From Pogonophryne albipinna (Eukaryota; Chordata; Actinopteri; Perciformes; Artedidraconidae), in assembly GCA_028583405.1 (NCBI GenBank), contig CM053251.1, positions 10,007,495 to 10,071,494 of the forward strand: 64,000 nt of DNA, read 5' to 3'. The notes below the pieces were generated by a model, which saw nothing but the letters and a program-made list of their open reading frames with translations, ran no database searches and was not told the origin of the DNA. A program made the translations under genes and the position numbers. Every line of letters begins with the position of its first letter. The stretch's first letter is position 1. This document shows, one piece after another, positions 10,841 through 23,963 of the stretch.

Positions 10841-13750
10841 AGTGGTTGAGGGTGTAGTAATGGTGATGGTGTGGTGATACAAACGTGATTCTGTCCGGGA
10901 TCTAATTCACTGCATCACTATTTATAGATCATTTCTTAATTGAGGCAGAAGAAAATGAACCCCAAAGGCAAAGCATGTCTTTTTTCTTTTTTCTAATCCT
11001 GACACTTACTCCATAATGAGCCTTCTGCTGTCAATTTTCAGTTCCTCAACAATTTAACAACTCTCCCTATTTAGTTTGCATTGCTTTATGTTGAGGTGCG
11101 TGTTCACTTTACTGAAGCCAAATAGGGATTTAATTTACTGGTCCCTAATAGGAGTGCAACTAATTTATTTTGAGTACTTGATTATACCTAAAACCCGCAT
11201 GACTGCCTCTGTTCCTGCTGTTAAATTCAAAACGCTCAGACACTATAAACCTGTTGTTGCAGGATTAATATCTTATAAAATGCTCATAACCTTAATGTGT
11301 TAATAGAAAACGGCATTATTCTTCCTTCAATAAATTGGCTGTTGCACATTAGTTGTACGTATGCAAGACAGAGTTGTATAAAGCGTACCAGGTGACGTAG
11401 TGTTGCAAATTAACTGAACTAAATGTAGTTAAATTAGTTAATGTCTCTGACTGGGATGGTTTTACATGTAAGAAAAATGATAACACACACAATGCATAAA
11501 ACAGAACAAACAATATTGGGTTAAAATGCACTTACATTTACATTTGTTTAAATCTACATACAAAGAACAAAAAGTAAATAGTTGATCATGGTTCCTTTTT
11601 GTAAACATTTCAACATTGACTTGAGAGTAATACACTTTAACAGGTCCTACTGTTCCAAAAGTTACTTAGGGAACATTGGATTTGGAAAAAAAAGATCTGC
11701 AGTGTTTTCTATACAGAATAATGTGATGGAGACATGACCTTTACACAACATATACTGCATGTTTAAGAGCCGACATGTATAGTGTGTTTAGTGATAATCA
11801 ATTAGTTATACAGGGATTTCAGTGAGACTGTGTACAACATCTGGTCAGATTTAAGTCAGTAAAAAATGGGAAATTACATTACAGTCAATTGGCAGGGGAT
11901 TGCATTAATCTCAACCAGCTAAATGTCCAGGATGTCGATGTCCTGTCACTATTTTAATATGACATTGACATGATTCAGAATTAAAACACTCTAAGTGGAC
12001 ATGTTTCCTCTCGGTTTCAGGAGTGCAGCACACCCCCCCCCTCAGCACACCCCCCCCCTCACCCAGCCAGCGGGTGGATGTGCAGAGGAGGGCTGAGGAT
12101 TGTGGGACTGATTACCAGAGGCCAGGTCCTGGACTGGTGTTCTCCAGCTGTGCTGTTCTACCCAATTAGAAACTCCATATGCTGCCCCACTCAGCTGCCT
12201 GCAGTGGCCACACCTCCACCCACACAGGTGGGAGCGCGGTGTGTTTGTGTGTGTGTTGTCTATACAAACAACACAACAGTCCTTTCACAAGGTAAGAAGC
12301 AACGTTTCTCCTGTGCCCAATATTGTATCCAAAGCATACGGATAATATAATCAACTCACAGATCTAATTTAATTTGATGTGATGGCCCATAGTAATTTCT
12401 TAATCCCAACCCGTCTCTTTACACCCAAACAAAGTAAGCGACTGTCACTGCTTCTTTGATAGGTAACACAGGTATTTAGGTGGGCGGCATAGAAGTGCTA
12501 ATAGTATTAAAATATGGGGATATGAATAATGGATATGTTTTTGAAGATGTATAATGTAAAGATGTTAGTCCCATTTTCAGACAGAGATGGGATGCAGACG
12601 TGAAATGTTGCTGCAGGCGCCCGTTTCTTTTTCAAAGCACAATCTGTTCACACACGTTCAAAGTGGCTGTGACAATCTGTTGTGGTAGAAAGCGACACTT
12701 CCATACCCAGAAAGTGATAGGATAAATGAAAATGTGTCAGATATCTTATACAAGTAAAACTCACATTTCACATTATTATTGTTTGAAATGTACGATAAAC
12801 TCCGGAGGTCTTTTCTGACCGTGACTTACAGACTGATGTCAAGAAATGTCAATAAGGGACTCACTAAAGACACATTATTGATATATTATTACACAAGGGG
12901 CATGTTGTTGGTAAAACTCTCTTAGTTCAGAAACAAGAAGTGAATGAAGTGTTTTGGTCGTGTATTTGATTCTATTGACTTTTACGCTAGTAGCAGCTCA
13001 TGCTTCCCCCCCCGAGCATGAAGCCAGGATGATTGACAGGGCTGCAATGTCGTTTTCTCACCTAATCGACACTCTAAGTGTTGATATGAAATCTCTTTCT
13101 TCATCAACCGTCCTCAACTCCCGTCGCCTTGATTAATTTGAAACTGCTTCCTACTCTTAACAGTGTGGCACAGGAAGAGTTTCCAGTGTTCAGTGCAAAT
13201 TAAGCTGAAACTAAGTAAATGTATTTCATGTTAGTGGGGAAAAAAGTCATTTTATAGCTGACAATAATACCATTGTGTCACATGCTGCCAGTCCACCACA
13301 ATGATAACAAACATAAGTACTGTTTGAAATGCCACTTTCATTACACATATATTCACCCCTGGCTGCACAGAATACCTCCACCTTGAACTCCACTCGATTA
13401 AACCCCATTGTAATGTAGCTGCAGATATCTCAACATGACATCACGCCATCTGTGTTTAAACAGTTTTAGCGAGAACGAGCAACATGGCGTGGCAGTGTTA
13501 AATTAGGTTGGAGGTTTATTTAAAAGGACAAAGCTGAATGATGGAAAACAGATTTCAAATAGGGTCAACACAAAGACACAAAACAAGTCAAATCAATGAT
13601 AAATGAGATTTTCTTGTTGTTAGTACCACAAATCAGCAGCTGGTGAGAGGAGGTATTTTTTGTTGATTTCTTGTCATTATGGTCAAGGTAGCAAAAGGTG
13701 GGAGAAGTATTGAGATCATTTGGTAAAGAAAACAGTACAACAATGTAAAC
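10841..13750. other. Intergenic DNA, nothing recognised
   Basis: AT-rich sequence with stop codons in all frames. A C-rich duplicated word (CAGCACACCCCCCCCCTC, twice) occurs at about 12025-12060. No ppp1r17 or itprid1 exon was recognised. Confidence 0.4.
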
Positions 13751-13754
13751 ATAA

Positions 13755-13870
13755 TATTAATAATACACTTTATAGCACCTTTCATGCTTGACGCAGTGCT
13801 TTACAGAGTATGACAGAAAATGACAATAACAAATGAGGAACATCATTAAAAACAAGGTATAAACAAACAG
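13755..13870 (-). mobile_element. LINE 3' tail fragment, L2/Rex1 type
   Basis: Read on the minus strand it shows AAAGCACTGCG, then AAGGTGCTATAAAGTG, then a TAATATTATG-type AT tail. This is the stem-loop plus tail pattern that ends the full LINE at 27.4 kb. Only the extreme 3' end is kept, as in a severely 5'-truncated copy. Confidence 0.5.
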
Positions 13871-14519
13871 TAAGAGTTATATCACTGAACCATAAATCAA
13901 TAAAACATGAACTACTAACAAATTCCAATTGCCCCAAATGATAAGCCAAGTAAAAAAGCAGCTGATTTGCATTCTGGTCGATGTGGGCGGCAGTCAATGA
14001 AATATATAAAGAATACAATAAAGACGATACTTTTAAAGGAACAAGCGGACGCCCTCTGCTTGCTTGAATGTCTCCGCATCCAGTTTATATGAGTTTTACA
14101 TCACTCAGTTGGTTTGATTTAATCAGTCGATAATGTGCCTTTTATATTAAATCCGAAAAGTCTTGAGGGACAACTTGAATCTTAGGTAATCCCCCCAAAA
14201 AGTGGTGGGCGAGGCTAGTCGGGAATTGTCTTAACATCCACTTAATTTCCATAAACCTTACTTTGTTTAACCAAAACAGGAAAAGGGGTGTTTATACTTT
14301 TTATATTAGCAAACAAGCCTTGCACAATATACATCACAGTCGTCATGAATACATGTAGTATAAAGTAATAGTCAAGTTTAGTGACTCAAAACTACCCTGC
14401 AGTAGTAAATGTACTTCCCCCGCTGAGAGTTAATGCTTAAACACACCCAGTAACAACCTCTCATTATTCTAAATTAACTCGTCAAATATTTGTAGTAGAA
14501 ATATTTCTGTGTTTCTATC

Positions 14520-14880
14520 AGTGCCATGTTGTACTGGAGAGATTCCCACTTCCACAGCAGATCTTCGTCTGCAGACACCAGGGAGTGAAATGCCCTCGGT
14601 AGCTCCCATCATCTGCTGAGTGTCTCAATGCTGGAGCTGTGACGGGGGTCTGCCCTGCCCCCTGTGCCCACCTGAGGGGGGGGCGGAGGGTACAGTTGGC
14701 AGCCTCGGCCCCCTCACCTGCCAGGCTTCCAGAGAAGGATCCTCTCGGCTGCCAGCAGAAATCGCTACTTCCTGTTTGGGGTTTGCCCCCCCCAGTCAAG
14801 ATGAGGGACGCTGGGCTCTTTAAGAGTTGGGCCAATTCCCAGACTCACCAGCAGCTCGTGCCACAGGGCCTTTGATTCTG
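14520..14880. other. GC-rich non-repetitive block, unassigned
   Basis: A stretch much richer in G+C than its neighbours, open on both strands (67-105 codon frames) without a recognisable product. It could be a conserved regulatory element or an unrecognised exon. No clear splice sites were found. Confidence 0.25.
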
Positions 14881-15718
14881 GGCTCTCCATCAGTCACTCT
14901 AAATAGAGCTCTGTGCTTTTTCCAGTCGATAGACGGGGTTTAATTTTTATTAAACAGCTTGATATGCGAGGTCTACTTTACATGCTGCGTGATGAGGCCG
15001 TGTGTAGTGAAGTGGTGTGAACATGCTGTCCGTTCTGGTTAGGTCACAGGATGGCTTCCCAAAGGCCAGTGTACTGTAGCCTTGTTGTGATATCTTTAGA
15101 TTTTATTTACAGTATATATTTTCTGAATGTTTGGCAGCATTTTTGTATTTATACATTTTTATTAAGTTGATAATAATGCCAACTCTTTTTTTAAATCCAA
15201 CTCTTACATGTGAGGATTTGGTGCTTTTCTTCGTCTTATTTGACAATAAATGAGGTGATATTTGGGTGTTGGACAAAACAAGCCATTTTCAGACTTCAAA
15301 TGAAGCTATGAGAAATTCAACTAAATACTTTAGATATTTTTAGAAGACACCGATCACTTAATAGAGAAAATGATTAGCTGATTACTCAATCATGAAAATA
15401 ATCTTTTATTTATTATAATCTTAGTTGTCTGGTTATATCTTCCCCTGTGTGTGATAGGAGGGCAATAACTGAGGTTTTTTGAGTGTTTTAGATGCCTTCA
15501 CATTTGAATGCCTGCATATGTTTTACATGTATGTGCAGTCGAGCTCATCCTTCCCGCAGGTGAGGCTGTTTTCCTTTTGATGAAGGAAAAGCAAACTTAT
15601 TAGCAGGTCCAGGTAACATCAGAGCAGCAGTTCCCGCCAGCGGCCATGTGATTAAATCAGAGAACGAGTCTCAGGGAGCCGGGTAATGAAGAGACAGTCT
15701 GGATGCCTTCACACCCCT

Positions 15719-15770
15719 TCCTCCTCCTCCTCCTCTTCCTCCTCTTCCTCTTCCTCCTCTTCCTCCACCA
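15719..15770. repeat. (CCT)n trinucleotide repeat
   Basis: Irregular CCT/CTT triplets. The poly-serine open frame over it is an artefact. Confidence 0.85.
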
Positions 15771-16189
15771 AGTCGTACTGGCGCTCAGCCAGAGCCTGGG
15801 ACAGGAGGTGGGGTGGAGCACAAATACCAACACTCACATTATTGACAAACTGCATTTGCATGTATGAGAGCAATTGAGGACCAATACATACATGTTGTCT
15901 GTTTAATGCATATTAATACACAAAGTCTTGAGTATATAAATCCACAAGAACACACACAAAGAAAGAGATTTAATGCATCTGTAAATTGGCTTTCACCAAA
16001 TCATAGTTCTGCCACCACATGACACACAGTCGTGTTTATCCAACCACCCTTGACTGGAGCTAATACCAGGAAAAAAATAAACTCATTTGCACATTTCACT
16101 TCCCAGCAGATTGACTATTTAAAAGAATAATGACCAAAAACAAAAGCTTTGTAAATCAGCGAGCCAAAAAAAAAAATATAGCAACCACA

Positions 16190-16600
16190 AATCTTACTTT
16201 GCAGCATCACCATATTCCTCAATCGTGCCAAAAATAAGCATTAAAAGCTCTTTAAAATACGGTTGATGGCTTTTGGTTACAGGCAGTCTCCATTTTCCTG
16301 CCTGGCAATGGTCTTTTATGGCGAGGGACCTAATACAAGATTTCTGTTCTCGTGCAAACACAGTGGCCATGGGCACCAAGGAACAGCTGCCGTATAATTG
16401 AATTAACATTCGCCTTCTGCTGCGGCACTCTGAGAACTCCAACACATCCCTCCACCAGCTCCATCAACCTGCCCATGAATATGCATGCTGCTTGTGATAA
16501 ATATGCGTTGGGTGTGTAATGTTTGTGGAGCTGCCTATATGGTGGATAAAGAGCTATATACTGACTGTCTTGGGAGTGTGACACGGTATACATCAAGTCA
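16190..16600. promoter_or_regulatory. Possible conserved noncoding element
   Basis: About 400 bases of balanced composition in AT-rich surroundings, without repeats. They include TTTATGGCGAGGGACCTAAT, ATTGAATTAACATTCG and ATGAATATGCATGC (an octamer-like core). Open frames are short and unfamiliar. I infer a possible enhancer from texture only. Confidence 0.2.
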
Positions 16601-18980
16601 GTGGATCATTTTTAGTGCTGCGGGCCTCTGAGCCGGAGAGGTGGAGCTGCTGGAGCTTCAGAGGGATTTAAAGTCTAACAGAGACATCTAGTGGATAACT
16701 GCATGCCTAACAAATGTTCAGTTATGGTGTTTAATACATATGAGTTTTGATTCTAGTAGGTAAGTGAACTATATTCATTTCTCTTCACTTGGATTATTTG
16801 CATGTTTTTCTTTAAACAAGTGCTCATCAAATATCTAAAGGCTTGAATTCTTCCTGTCGACACACCACTAGCTTTGTTTCTATAATGAAAAAAAGGGTCA
16901 TGTTCTCATATTTAAAAATATAATTATGTAATCTCAAGCCTTTGACACAAACTCATATATAAAATAATTTATAAAATTGCTTTTATGTGATTTTATTTTC
17001 ATTTTATTATGTTGTATTTATGTTACTCTGTGTTTAGATGCTGTCCCTTTTGTATTGTGTTTGTGTATTTTACTGGTGTTCTGTTTTATATGAAAGCAAA
17101 CTCTGTTTTGTAAGGTGCTATATTAATAAAATAATATTTTATTAATATATATTGTATATTATCATTACAATATTTGAGGAATGCATTAAGCACATTTCAT
17201 ATCTGATTCAGGGATGAAAGGGTAGTAGATGTTAACTTATTAACTTACTTATTGTAGTACATGTTGTACAATTGTAGAAAGTAATACGATCAAAATAGAT
17301 TGTACGTAGATGTTATTTTGTTACATTTTGAAACGGCAGTAATTTACAACTGCCTCAGTGTAGCACTTTGTGTCGTATTTTAAAACATTGGATATTTTGT
17401 TTCTACCACACATCAGAAAGCACAGAACAAAATGGCATTAAGTGAGTGCATCAGTTGTCTGTCTACAGTGTGCATGAAGCCCTTTTCCCAGGAGAAATGT
17501 TAAAATGTCGCAGTGGAAACAGGTGTAGGTAATCAAATTAACGATGGCTGATTTATCCATTTAGCGTCCTGGGTTCAGGGTGCTGTTGTTGTGCGAGGGC
17601 TCGCTGTCTCTCTCTCTGGGACAGTGGTTAGTGTTATTAGAAACACCTGAGCCTTCCTACCCATGACGAGTCAAAATGTCTGCTGTGAGAAAAGGCCCAT
17701 GCTGTGTGAAATGGTGCAGGATATTTAGGGGAAAACAAGGGACTAAAGCCCACACTGAATGGTATTGTCCGAATGACTTTGTTAGCAAACAACCACACAA
17801 TATTAAAAATAGATTCAGCAGAGGCAGATTTAGTCTGACTTTTAGCGTTAGAGTGGGGGTCAAGCTTCAAACGGAGAGAAACCTACAAATGCAGAAATGG
17901 TTGTCGTTTAATCAACTCTTCAACCGATTAAATTCAAATGAACCGCCAATTATTCTAATAATGGATTAATTGTGTTTATCAAGCTGAAAATGTCTAATAT
18001 TTCCTGGTTCCAGCTGCTTAAATGTGTTTGTCATTATACATTAAATAAACAGCAATTTGGGGACATCACCTTGAGTTGTTGGAAATTGTGGTTATCTTAT
18101 ACCTATAAGCAAAATGAGAAATGTCCCATCCTTCATAGTGACTGTCAATGCCCTTTCAAGATGGGGGACAGAATACAATGCAGTATATGTGAAGTTAATA
18201 TGGGACTTTAGCAGACTGGTTGTTGTACCAAATTCCCAGACTTTAGCAGGATAGGAATCCTCAAAACTCATTCCTAATTAAAAAAACGTTTTAAATACTT
18301 GGAGATCAAATCTCAGTGCTTCGATAATAATGAAATACCTCTTCAATTTTGAATAAATGCCTCTTTGATAATAAGTGTGTTAATGGGTTTTGATCAAAAC
18401 AAATCCTTAAATAATAAAGCCTGCAATCATAAGTAATTCATAGGCAACCATAACCTCTTGCATAACTAGCGCTGAGATCTGCCCTGACGCAGTAACCCAT
18501 TGAAAAGATGTTCTTTCACTCGAGCAACATTTCAGATTCTCAATCAGAAAGGTTAAGACAGCATAAAAGAGCCTAAAGACCAGAGTTACTAGCTGAAATG
18601 ATGTCTGGAATAAGTGAAGACAGGAAGGTGTGAAATTCTCTACCTCTCTTAAGCTTTAAATAAAGAGCATTGCCACACTCTGATTGGTCAGGAGAGGAAA
18701 CGCCATGCTGATCTCACTGTCGAATCAGGAGTGTAGAATGACCCTCAATCAACTCAGGCAATTGTACAATTCCAGCTAAAGAAATAGGGGAGAAGAGGAT
18801 AAAAACGGTTTGAGGGACTGCTGCTAAAGTCTAGTTAGACAAATCAAAAGAATGTATTCTGAGTACAAATTCCCTCTTTGTGTTTTATCCCTCCACTTCA
18901 GATCAACGGGAAACACTAGAACACTACATTAGGAGGAGATCTCTTAGGAGTCAGTATGAACTGGACTAATTATTACAGCA
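16601..18980. other. Intergenic DNA, nothing recognised
   Basis: AT-rich sequence. A GTAAGGTGCTATATTAATAA word at about 17110 may be another decayed LINE tail. No gene is visible. Confidence 0.35.
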
Positions 18981-18988
18981 ATACAAAT

Positions 18989-19387
18989 CAGGGTTCATAC
19001 ACTTTTTCACCAATGACTTTCCATGACTTCTCCATGACCTTTGCCTAATTTATGACCAAACAAATTACTCTTTCTCAGCGGTACCACTGAAAATGGTTTA
19101 TTTTAACATGGAACAGGAAAATAAGGTCTGCAACATGTTGTGCCTATCTAAAACAAATCAAATAGTAGGCTTAGCTTCTACAGGCTAAAGCAACTAAAAT
19201 CTCTCACCAGCAAAACACCTCGACAGTTAAATGCCATTTTACGTTTCATTACTATACAGTATTTATTATCATTATAGTATTACTATTTCGGCGATTTAGT
19301 TACATTTCCATAACTTTTCCAGGACCTGGAATTAGCATTTTGAATTTCCATGACTTTTCCATGTTTTTAATGACCGTAAGAACCCGG
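18989..19387. mobile_element. MITE, hAT-like, CAGGGTTC termini
   Basis: The left end is CAGGGTTCATACACTTTTTC. The right end reads GACCGTAAGAACCC, an imperfect inverted copy. The body contains repeated 'CCATGACTTTTCCATG' words, a known texture of fish DNA-transposon MITEs. A shared ACAAAT at both flanks may be a worn target duplication. There is no transposase, so it is non-autonomous. Confidence 0.6.
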
Positions 19388-19662
19388 ACAAATCCAGTTT
19401 CAATGCTATGGCCTCATGGGTAGGATAGGATACTGATGGAACCTCATTTTCAACTATTTTCAGACATTTTATCGATGAATCAAAAGAATGATGCACCCCT
19501 AGATGCTGCACTTCCCAAAAGAAAACCCTGAAGCTCAACAGATTGATGTTTTATGTGTGAAATCAGCAGCATGCCTCTTTAAATGTAATTTAAAAAATGT
19601 ATAGATATATGTCGTAAAGAAATAAAGACAGGCGGACAGGATCTGAGCCCTTTGAATCCAGA

Positions 19663-19668
19663 TTTATT
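19663..19668 (-). terminator. Candidate pde1c polyadenylation signal
   Basis: AATAAA on the minus strand, with a GU-rich downstream element (CCTGTCCGCCTGTC) 20-35 bases further on. It is the best-formed signal after the inferred stop codon. Confidence 0.4.
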
Positions 19669-20084
19669 GATACAGCTGTGCAGTCACAGAGCATGGTGGG
19701 ACAGTGACACACACATGCATGCACACACACTCACACACACTTAGTCTTCATGGATGTAGTGGAGGGTTTAACCTAAGGCGGTTTTCTTCTGTTAGCTAGT
19801 TTGACTACTCACCCTAATGCTTTTTATTAACATAACTTTTTATATTTAAACTTTATAATACGTCTACTTTTGATTTATATATGAAATCAAATTCTGTGGC
19901 ATAAGCCTAATATGGTATATACAATATATGAGAATTAGATCTTTAAAGGGGGAAAAAAGTGCTGATATTTTCTTTTTTTATGTTTTTGGCGGTGAGTTGT
20001 TTACCAGCTTTAAACAGTCCACTGCGTCACTTTTTGTCTGTCATTCAATCCTTCATTTAGACACACACTCTCGTTCGTGAATGT

Positions 20085-20116
20085 ACACACACACACACAC
20101 ACACGCACGCACACAC
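20085..20116. repeat. (CA)n microsatellite
   Basis: About 15 CA units with CG interruptions, within the presumed pde1c 3' UTR. Confidence 0.8.
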
Positions 20117-21189
20117 ATTCAAACTCTCATCGGTAGAGCAGGTCACAGTGAGGAGATCAGAAATGCACATTAAGTATTTTTCGGCAGTTTCTCACACACG
20201 CTTTACATCCATCTAACCTCAGTCACTAGAACAGTTTGAGATCCATCATTATAGAGTGATTCAGACTAACTAAACAAGGACACAAAGCATTAAACAAACA
20301 ACAATCTGTTCCGTAGTAACAATTACAAAACACCGTGTTTAGAAGTCTTTACAGTTCATAAATACAGCTATGTTTTTGATTACGGTTGTATAAACTCATA
20401 CAGTAGCAGGTGAAAGATTGAGCAAACTACAAGACTGTACATGTGTTGGTCCCTCGGTACGGAAAATATATTCTGCTTCACCAAGTATCAGGCAGGCTAT
20501 TGGAGCACACGATGCGTTTGTATTTGTTCTATTTATAAATCTATTTTTTTATATGATTGTTACATTTTAAATTGAGTTCTCATCAATTATATTCTTCTGA
20601 CTTCAGAGCTGGTGGCATTAAACATATCCAACAGACACACACTAAAACGAGACACTAGAGGAGACACAACTTGTTGAAGACGTTATTTTGGACAATCCAG
20701 CGAACAGTACAGTAAAACTAAAATAAAAGATATACAGCTAGAAAATGAAGAAAGAGCAAAAATATACCACCATAAATACTTCTGCAACATCAAACGAGAC
20801 ACTTTTCAACAAAATAGAAGTCTTTACTCAAGACTGGAGTAATTGTAGGAAGATATGAATTGTTTTCTTTGACTGTACCTGGATCAGATTCAAATGACAT
20901 CACACAGTGAATTTTCCTACAGATGGAGAGAACATTTATATCGGCACACGTTCAGCCAGCTGGCCTGCTAGCCACTGACTGTGCTCTTTAGGTCAAAGTT
21001 GCATGTGGTTACATTACGTGATAAACTGCTTTTTATCCATACCTGGCATAATATCAGAATGAGGAGTGTGTATTAAAACAAACAGGCTACAAAATAAATC
21101 CTACATTTGTATATAAATGTTTAGGTGTCTAGTTGTTTAACCCCCATACAGTATAAACTATTTGTTTTAGGAAATGTACCAGTATTATT

Positions 21190-21306
21190 GTTTTATTGTT
21201 GTATTCCCATTGTGTTATTTTATATTGTAGTTATTGCCTGTACAGCACTTTGGTCAACTGAAGGTTGTTTTAAATGTGCTATATAAATAAATAAAGATTG
21301 AGATTG
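21190..21306 (+). mobile_element. LINE 3' tail fragment, L2/Rex1 type
   Basis: AGCACTTTGGTCAACTGAAG, then AAATGTGCTATATAAATAAA and a short GATTGA-type repeat tail. This is the same stem-loop and ending as the large LINE at 27.4 kb. It lies antisense to pde1c in the presumed 3' UTR. Confidence 0.65.
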
Positions 21307-22971
21307 AGTATGCAAGTATACTTTAAAATAATAATAACATAACATCAAAAAAAGTGCCCTTACTTGATCTTGGCACAATAACAAACATTTTAGGATTTTC
21401 CCAAAATCATAAAAACATAAGGAGAACAAAAATAATGACAGTTCACAGTTTATAGGGGAAATCATATCAATCATTATGCAAATACTGCCAACATTGTATT
21501 TTTTTCTTCCAATTACACATATTAAGTATATAGTAAAAGCTTAACCAGCATTGCGGAGGTTCAATATGTTACATATGCACAGTAAGCAATATTTGCATCT
21601 CCTATACACAACATTACAAGCCTTCAAAACCAGGCCAAGGACCAAGAAGCAGAAACAGTTTGGACTCGTAGCCTCGGATGCATCACAGAAGCACGACGGA
21701 TTCAACTGGCTGGCAGGAGAGCGAGCACGCTGTAAATATGTGGATAAAACATCACACCAGCAACCTCGCAGGCCAAGCTGCTGTAACATAACTGCAAAGT
21801 AAAATACATATATTTTCTAATCCTGCAACCATGTTGACTCTTTGCTACAGCTTGAATACATATAAGAAGGCATCGAGAAGTCTTTTGACGAAGACATGAC
21901 ATACAGTGTGAGGATAACTCGTGCATGATTCATGTGGGACACAAGAGAAGCTTTACAAAAAGAAAAAGGAAAGGATTTTTATATTATACAAAATAACCGA
22001 TGTGTGATATGTTTCAAACGTAAAAGTTGCATTCTAATTTTTGGACATTTCTCACTGCAATATCTTACACTGAATCCAAAACAAACGAAAACATCTGTTG
22101 GTGGATTGTGGAATCGTATTCATACATGTACACACATTGAATATTTACAGTAAAGAGGACAGAAACACAATATAAACATGGCTGGAGGAAACACAAATGC
22201 ATTTGAATTTCACCATGTCTGATAGCCATAAGAAAATAAAACATATTAAGGGACATACAATTTGGGATTGAAATGTGTTTGTTGTAGCCTCAACACACTT
22301 TAAACAGCAAGCACAGGAACAAGTCAGGTTTTCTACATAGAGAGGATGAGCTCAAGGAGTACTTTCTAGTAAAATAGTAGTGCTTTAAACCTGGGAATGA
22401 AACTCCAATGTACTCTACACATAATAGCATGCTGTACATCCTGTGCAGCAGCTTCGAAAGCCCCTTTATTCTGCATTTCCCATACATCTGCATCTTTAAA
22501 TAAGTACCAAAATAAATAACTGTGATCGTAACTTTGTCCTTAAATAAACTTTTTTTTCCTACACAGTTCTTTAAGTGTTCAAATATAATAGTGAGTGTAG
22601 ACAGCGATACATAACAGACAATGGATACATGTCTGTGGCTGAGTTAGAAACACAACCCAAAGCAAGGTCAAAGATTGGCAAACAAAAAATAAGCGCATAA
22701 TCGTGTCGCCTAATAAGGTCATTAGATCTTCTTCTGTATCCTCTTCATCAGTAAGCAGGAAGGTAGGATGAATGCATGTGGGTAGAGCTCTGCAAACAGG
22801 AGCCTTGCAGTAAAATAAGAAAACAGTTGCTCACAGAGAGAAACAGAAGTGAAGGTGTCAGTTTCTTGGTGGCCTGTAGAGGGCGACGCAGCCCACATAA
22901 TCCCTCTGGTCTGAGAGCGAGTCCTCTCAAACAGGTTAGTTGCTTCAGGGCGACAGCCCCAGAGAGGCAGC

Positions 22972-22988
22972 TCAGTCCATCGTAACCT
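22972..22988 (-). CDS. pde1c: pde1c last coding exon (inferred), end of C-terminus
   Basis: After a GTTTCTAAAGCAG acceptor the exon adds AG + GTT ACG ATG GAC TGA. With the preceding G this gives ...GDAEVTMD and a stop. The phase fits the exon at 23596. The coding part is very short, so identity rests only on the splice sites, the phase and the early stop. Confidence 0.55.
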
Positions 22989-23930
22989 CTGCTTTAGAAA
23001 CACAGACATGGAGTAATAAAGCCAGATTATAATGTTACAAACTGTTCTGAATTTCAGCAGGATGGTTATATTTTCAAAAAAGTCAGTTCCTGAGTTTCTC
23101 ATGATTAATAAGTTGTCTCGGATGTGTTCAAAATATTGTTTGACTGCAGCTAGAAACTGTCTTTAAGTCAACATTTAAAGACATGACAGCTGACACTTTT
23201 ATCCAAAGCAAATGACAATAGGTACAATAAACCATAGCGATACAAACTCAGAACAACAGTATTAGGTCCTCAAACATTTCTCCTAAAGCAGAGAACTACT
23301 CTAATGTACATATATTATCTCTTTATAGCCTAAAGAAGAATTAGGGAGATTACATTAAAACAACAGTTTTCACAAGGTCATAAATGAACCTAGTTTCTTG
23401 TTTATTAGTTACAGTATTTTTGCTCTAAGATTGTTTCAATAAACTCAATATTATTATTATTCTTGCAGGACTGTTGCATTAGACTGTATTAGTTCTACAT
23501 GTAGCTGGCTCTACCGTACAAAATGGGATCTCAGTGTGGACACTTGAGTTCATGTATTTTTCGTCAGAAGCCGTGGGCTGCAGGAATAAACTCACCAGCG
23601 TCTCCTTTGTTCTTGTTTTCTTCCCCCACTGGAGACTCAGTCCCTTCAGACAACTCTCCTGAAGAGTGAGAACAGTCGTGTTATTCGTCACACTGACTCA
23701 CATTTAGTGGCGGCAAACATTTACTCTTTCAAAACAACAAAATGAAATCCTCAAAGCATCCTCTGTCCTTCAAAAAGTGTGTGGAAACCCCCGGCCTGAC
23801 CTGCCTGTCAGCCGTCAGGAATCCATGCTGTGCAGCTAAACACTGTTCAAACCCACAGAACTGTGTTTTAAAGTCTAGTGGACTTATTCTAGCATTGAAT
23901 AAAAACATGAAGAAACTACTTATCATTCAC

Positions 23931-23963
<33 letters not shown>

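Larger units (their letters stand above)
19640..22971 (-). other. pde1c: pde1c 3' UTR (predicted)
   Basis: Sequence downstream of the inferred pde1c stop codon at 22974-22972, without further convincing coding exons. An AATAAA on the minus strand (19668-19663), followed within 35 bases by a TGTCCGCCTGTC-type GU-rich stretch, is the preferred 3' end. This gives a 3' UTR of about 3.3 kb. A closer AATAAA (22470-22465) is an alternative. An antisense LINE tail lies inside at about 21.2 kb. Confidence 0.4.

Noticed and set aside
15686..15877. Poly-serine protein
   Set aside because: Product of the CCT trinucleotide repeat.
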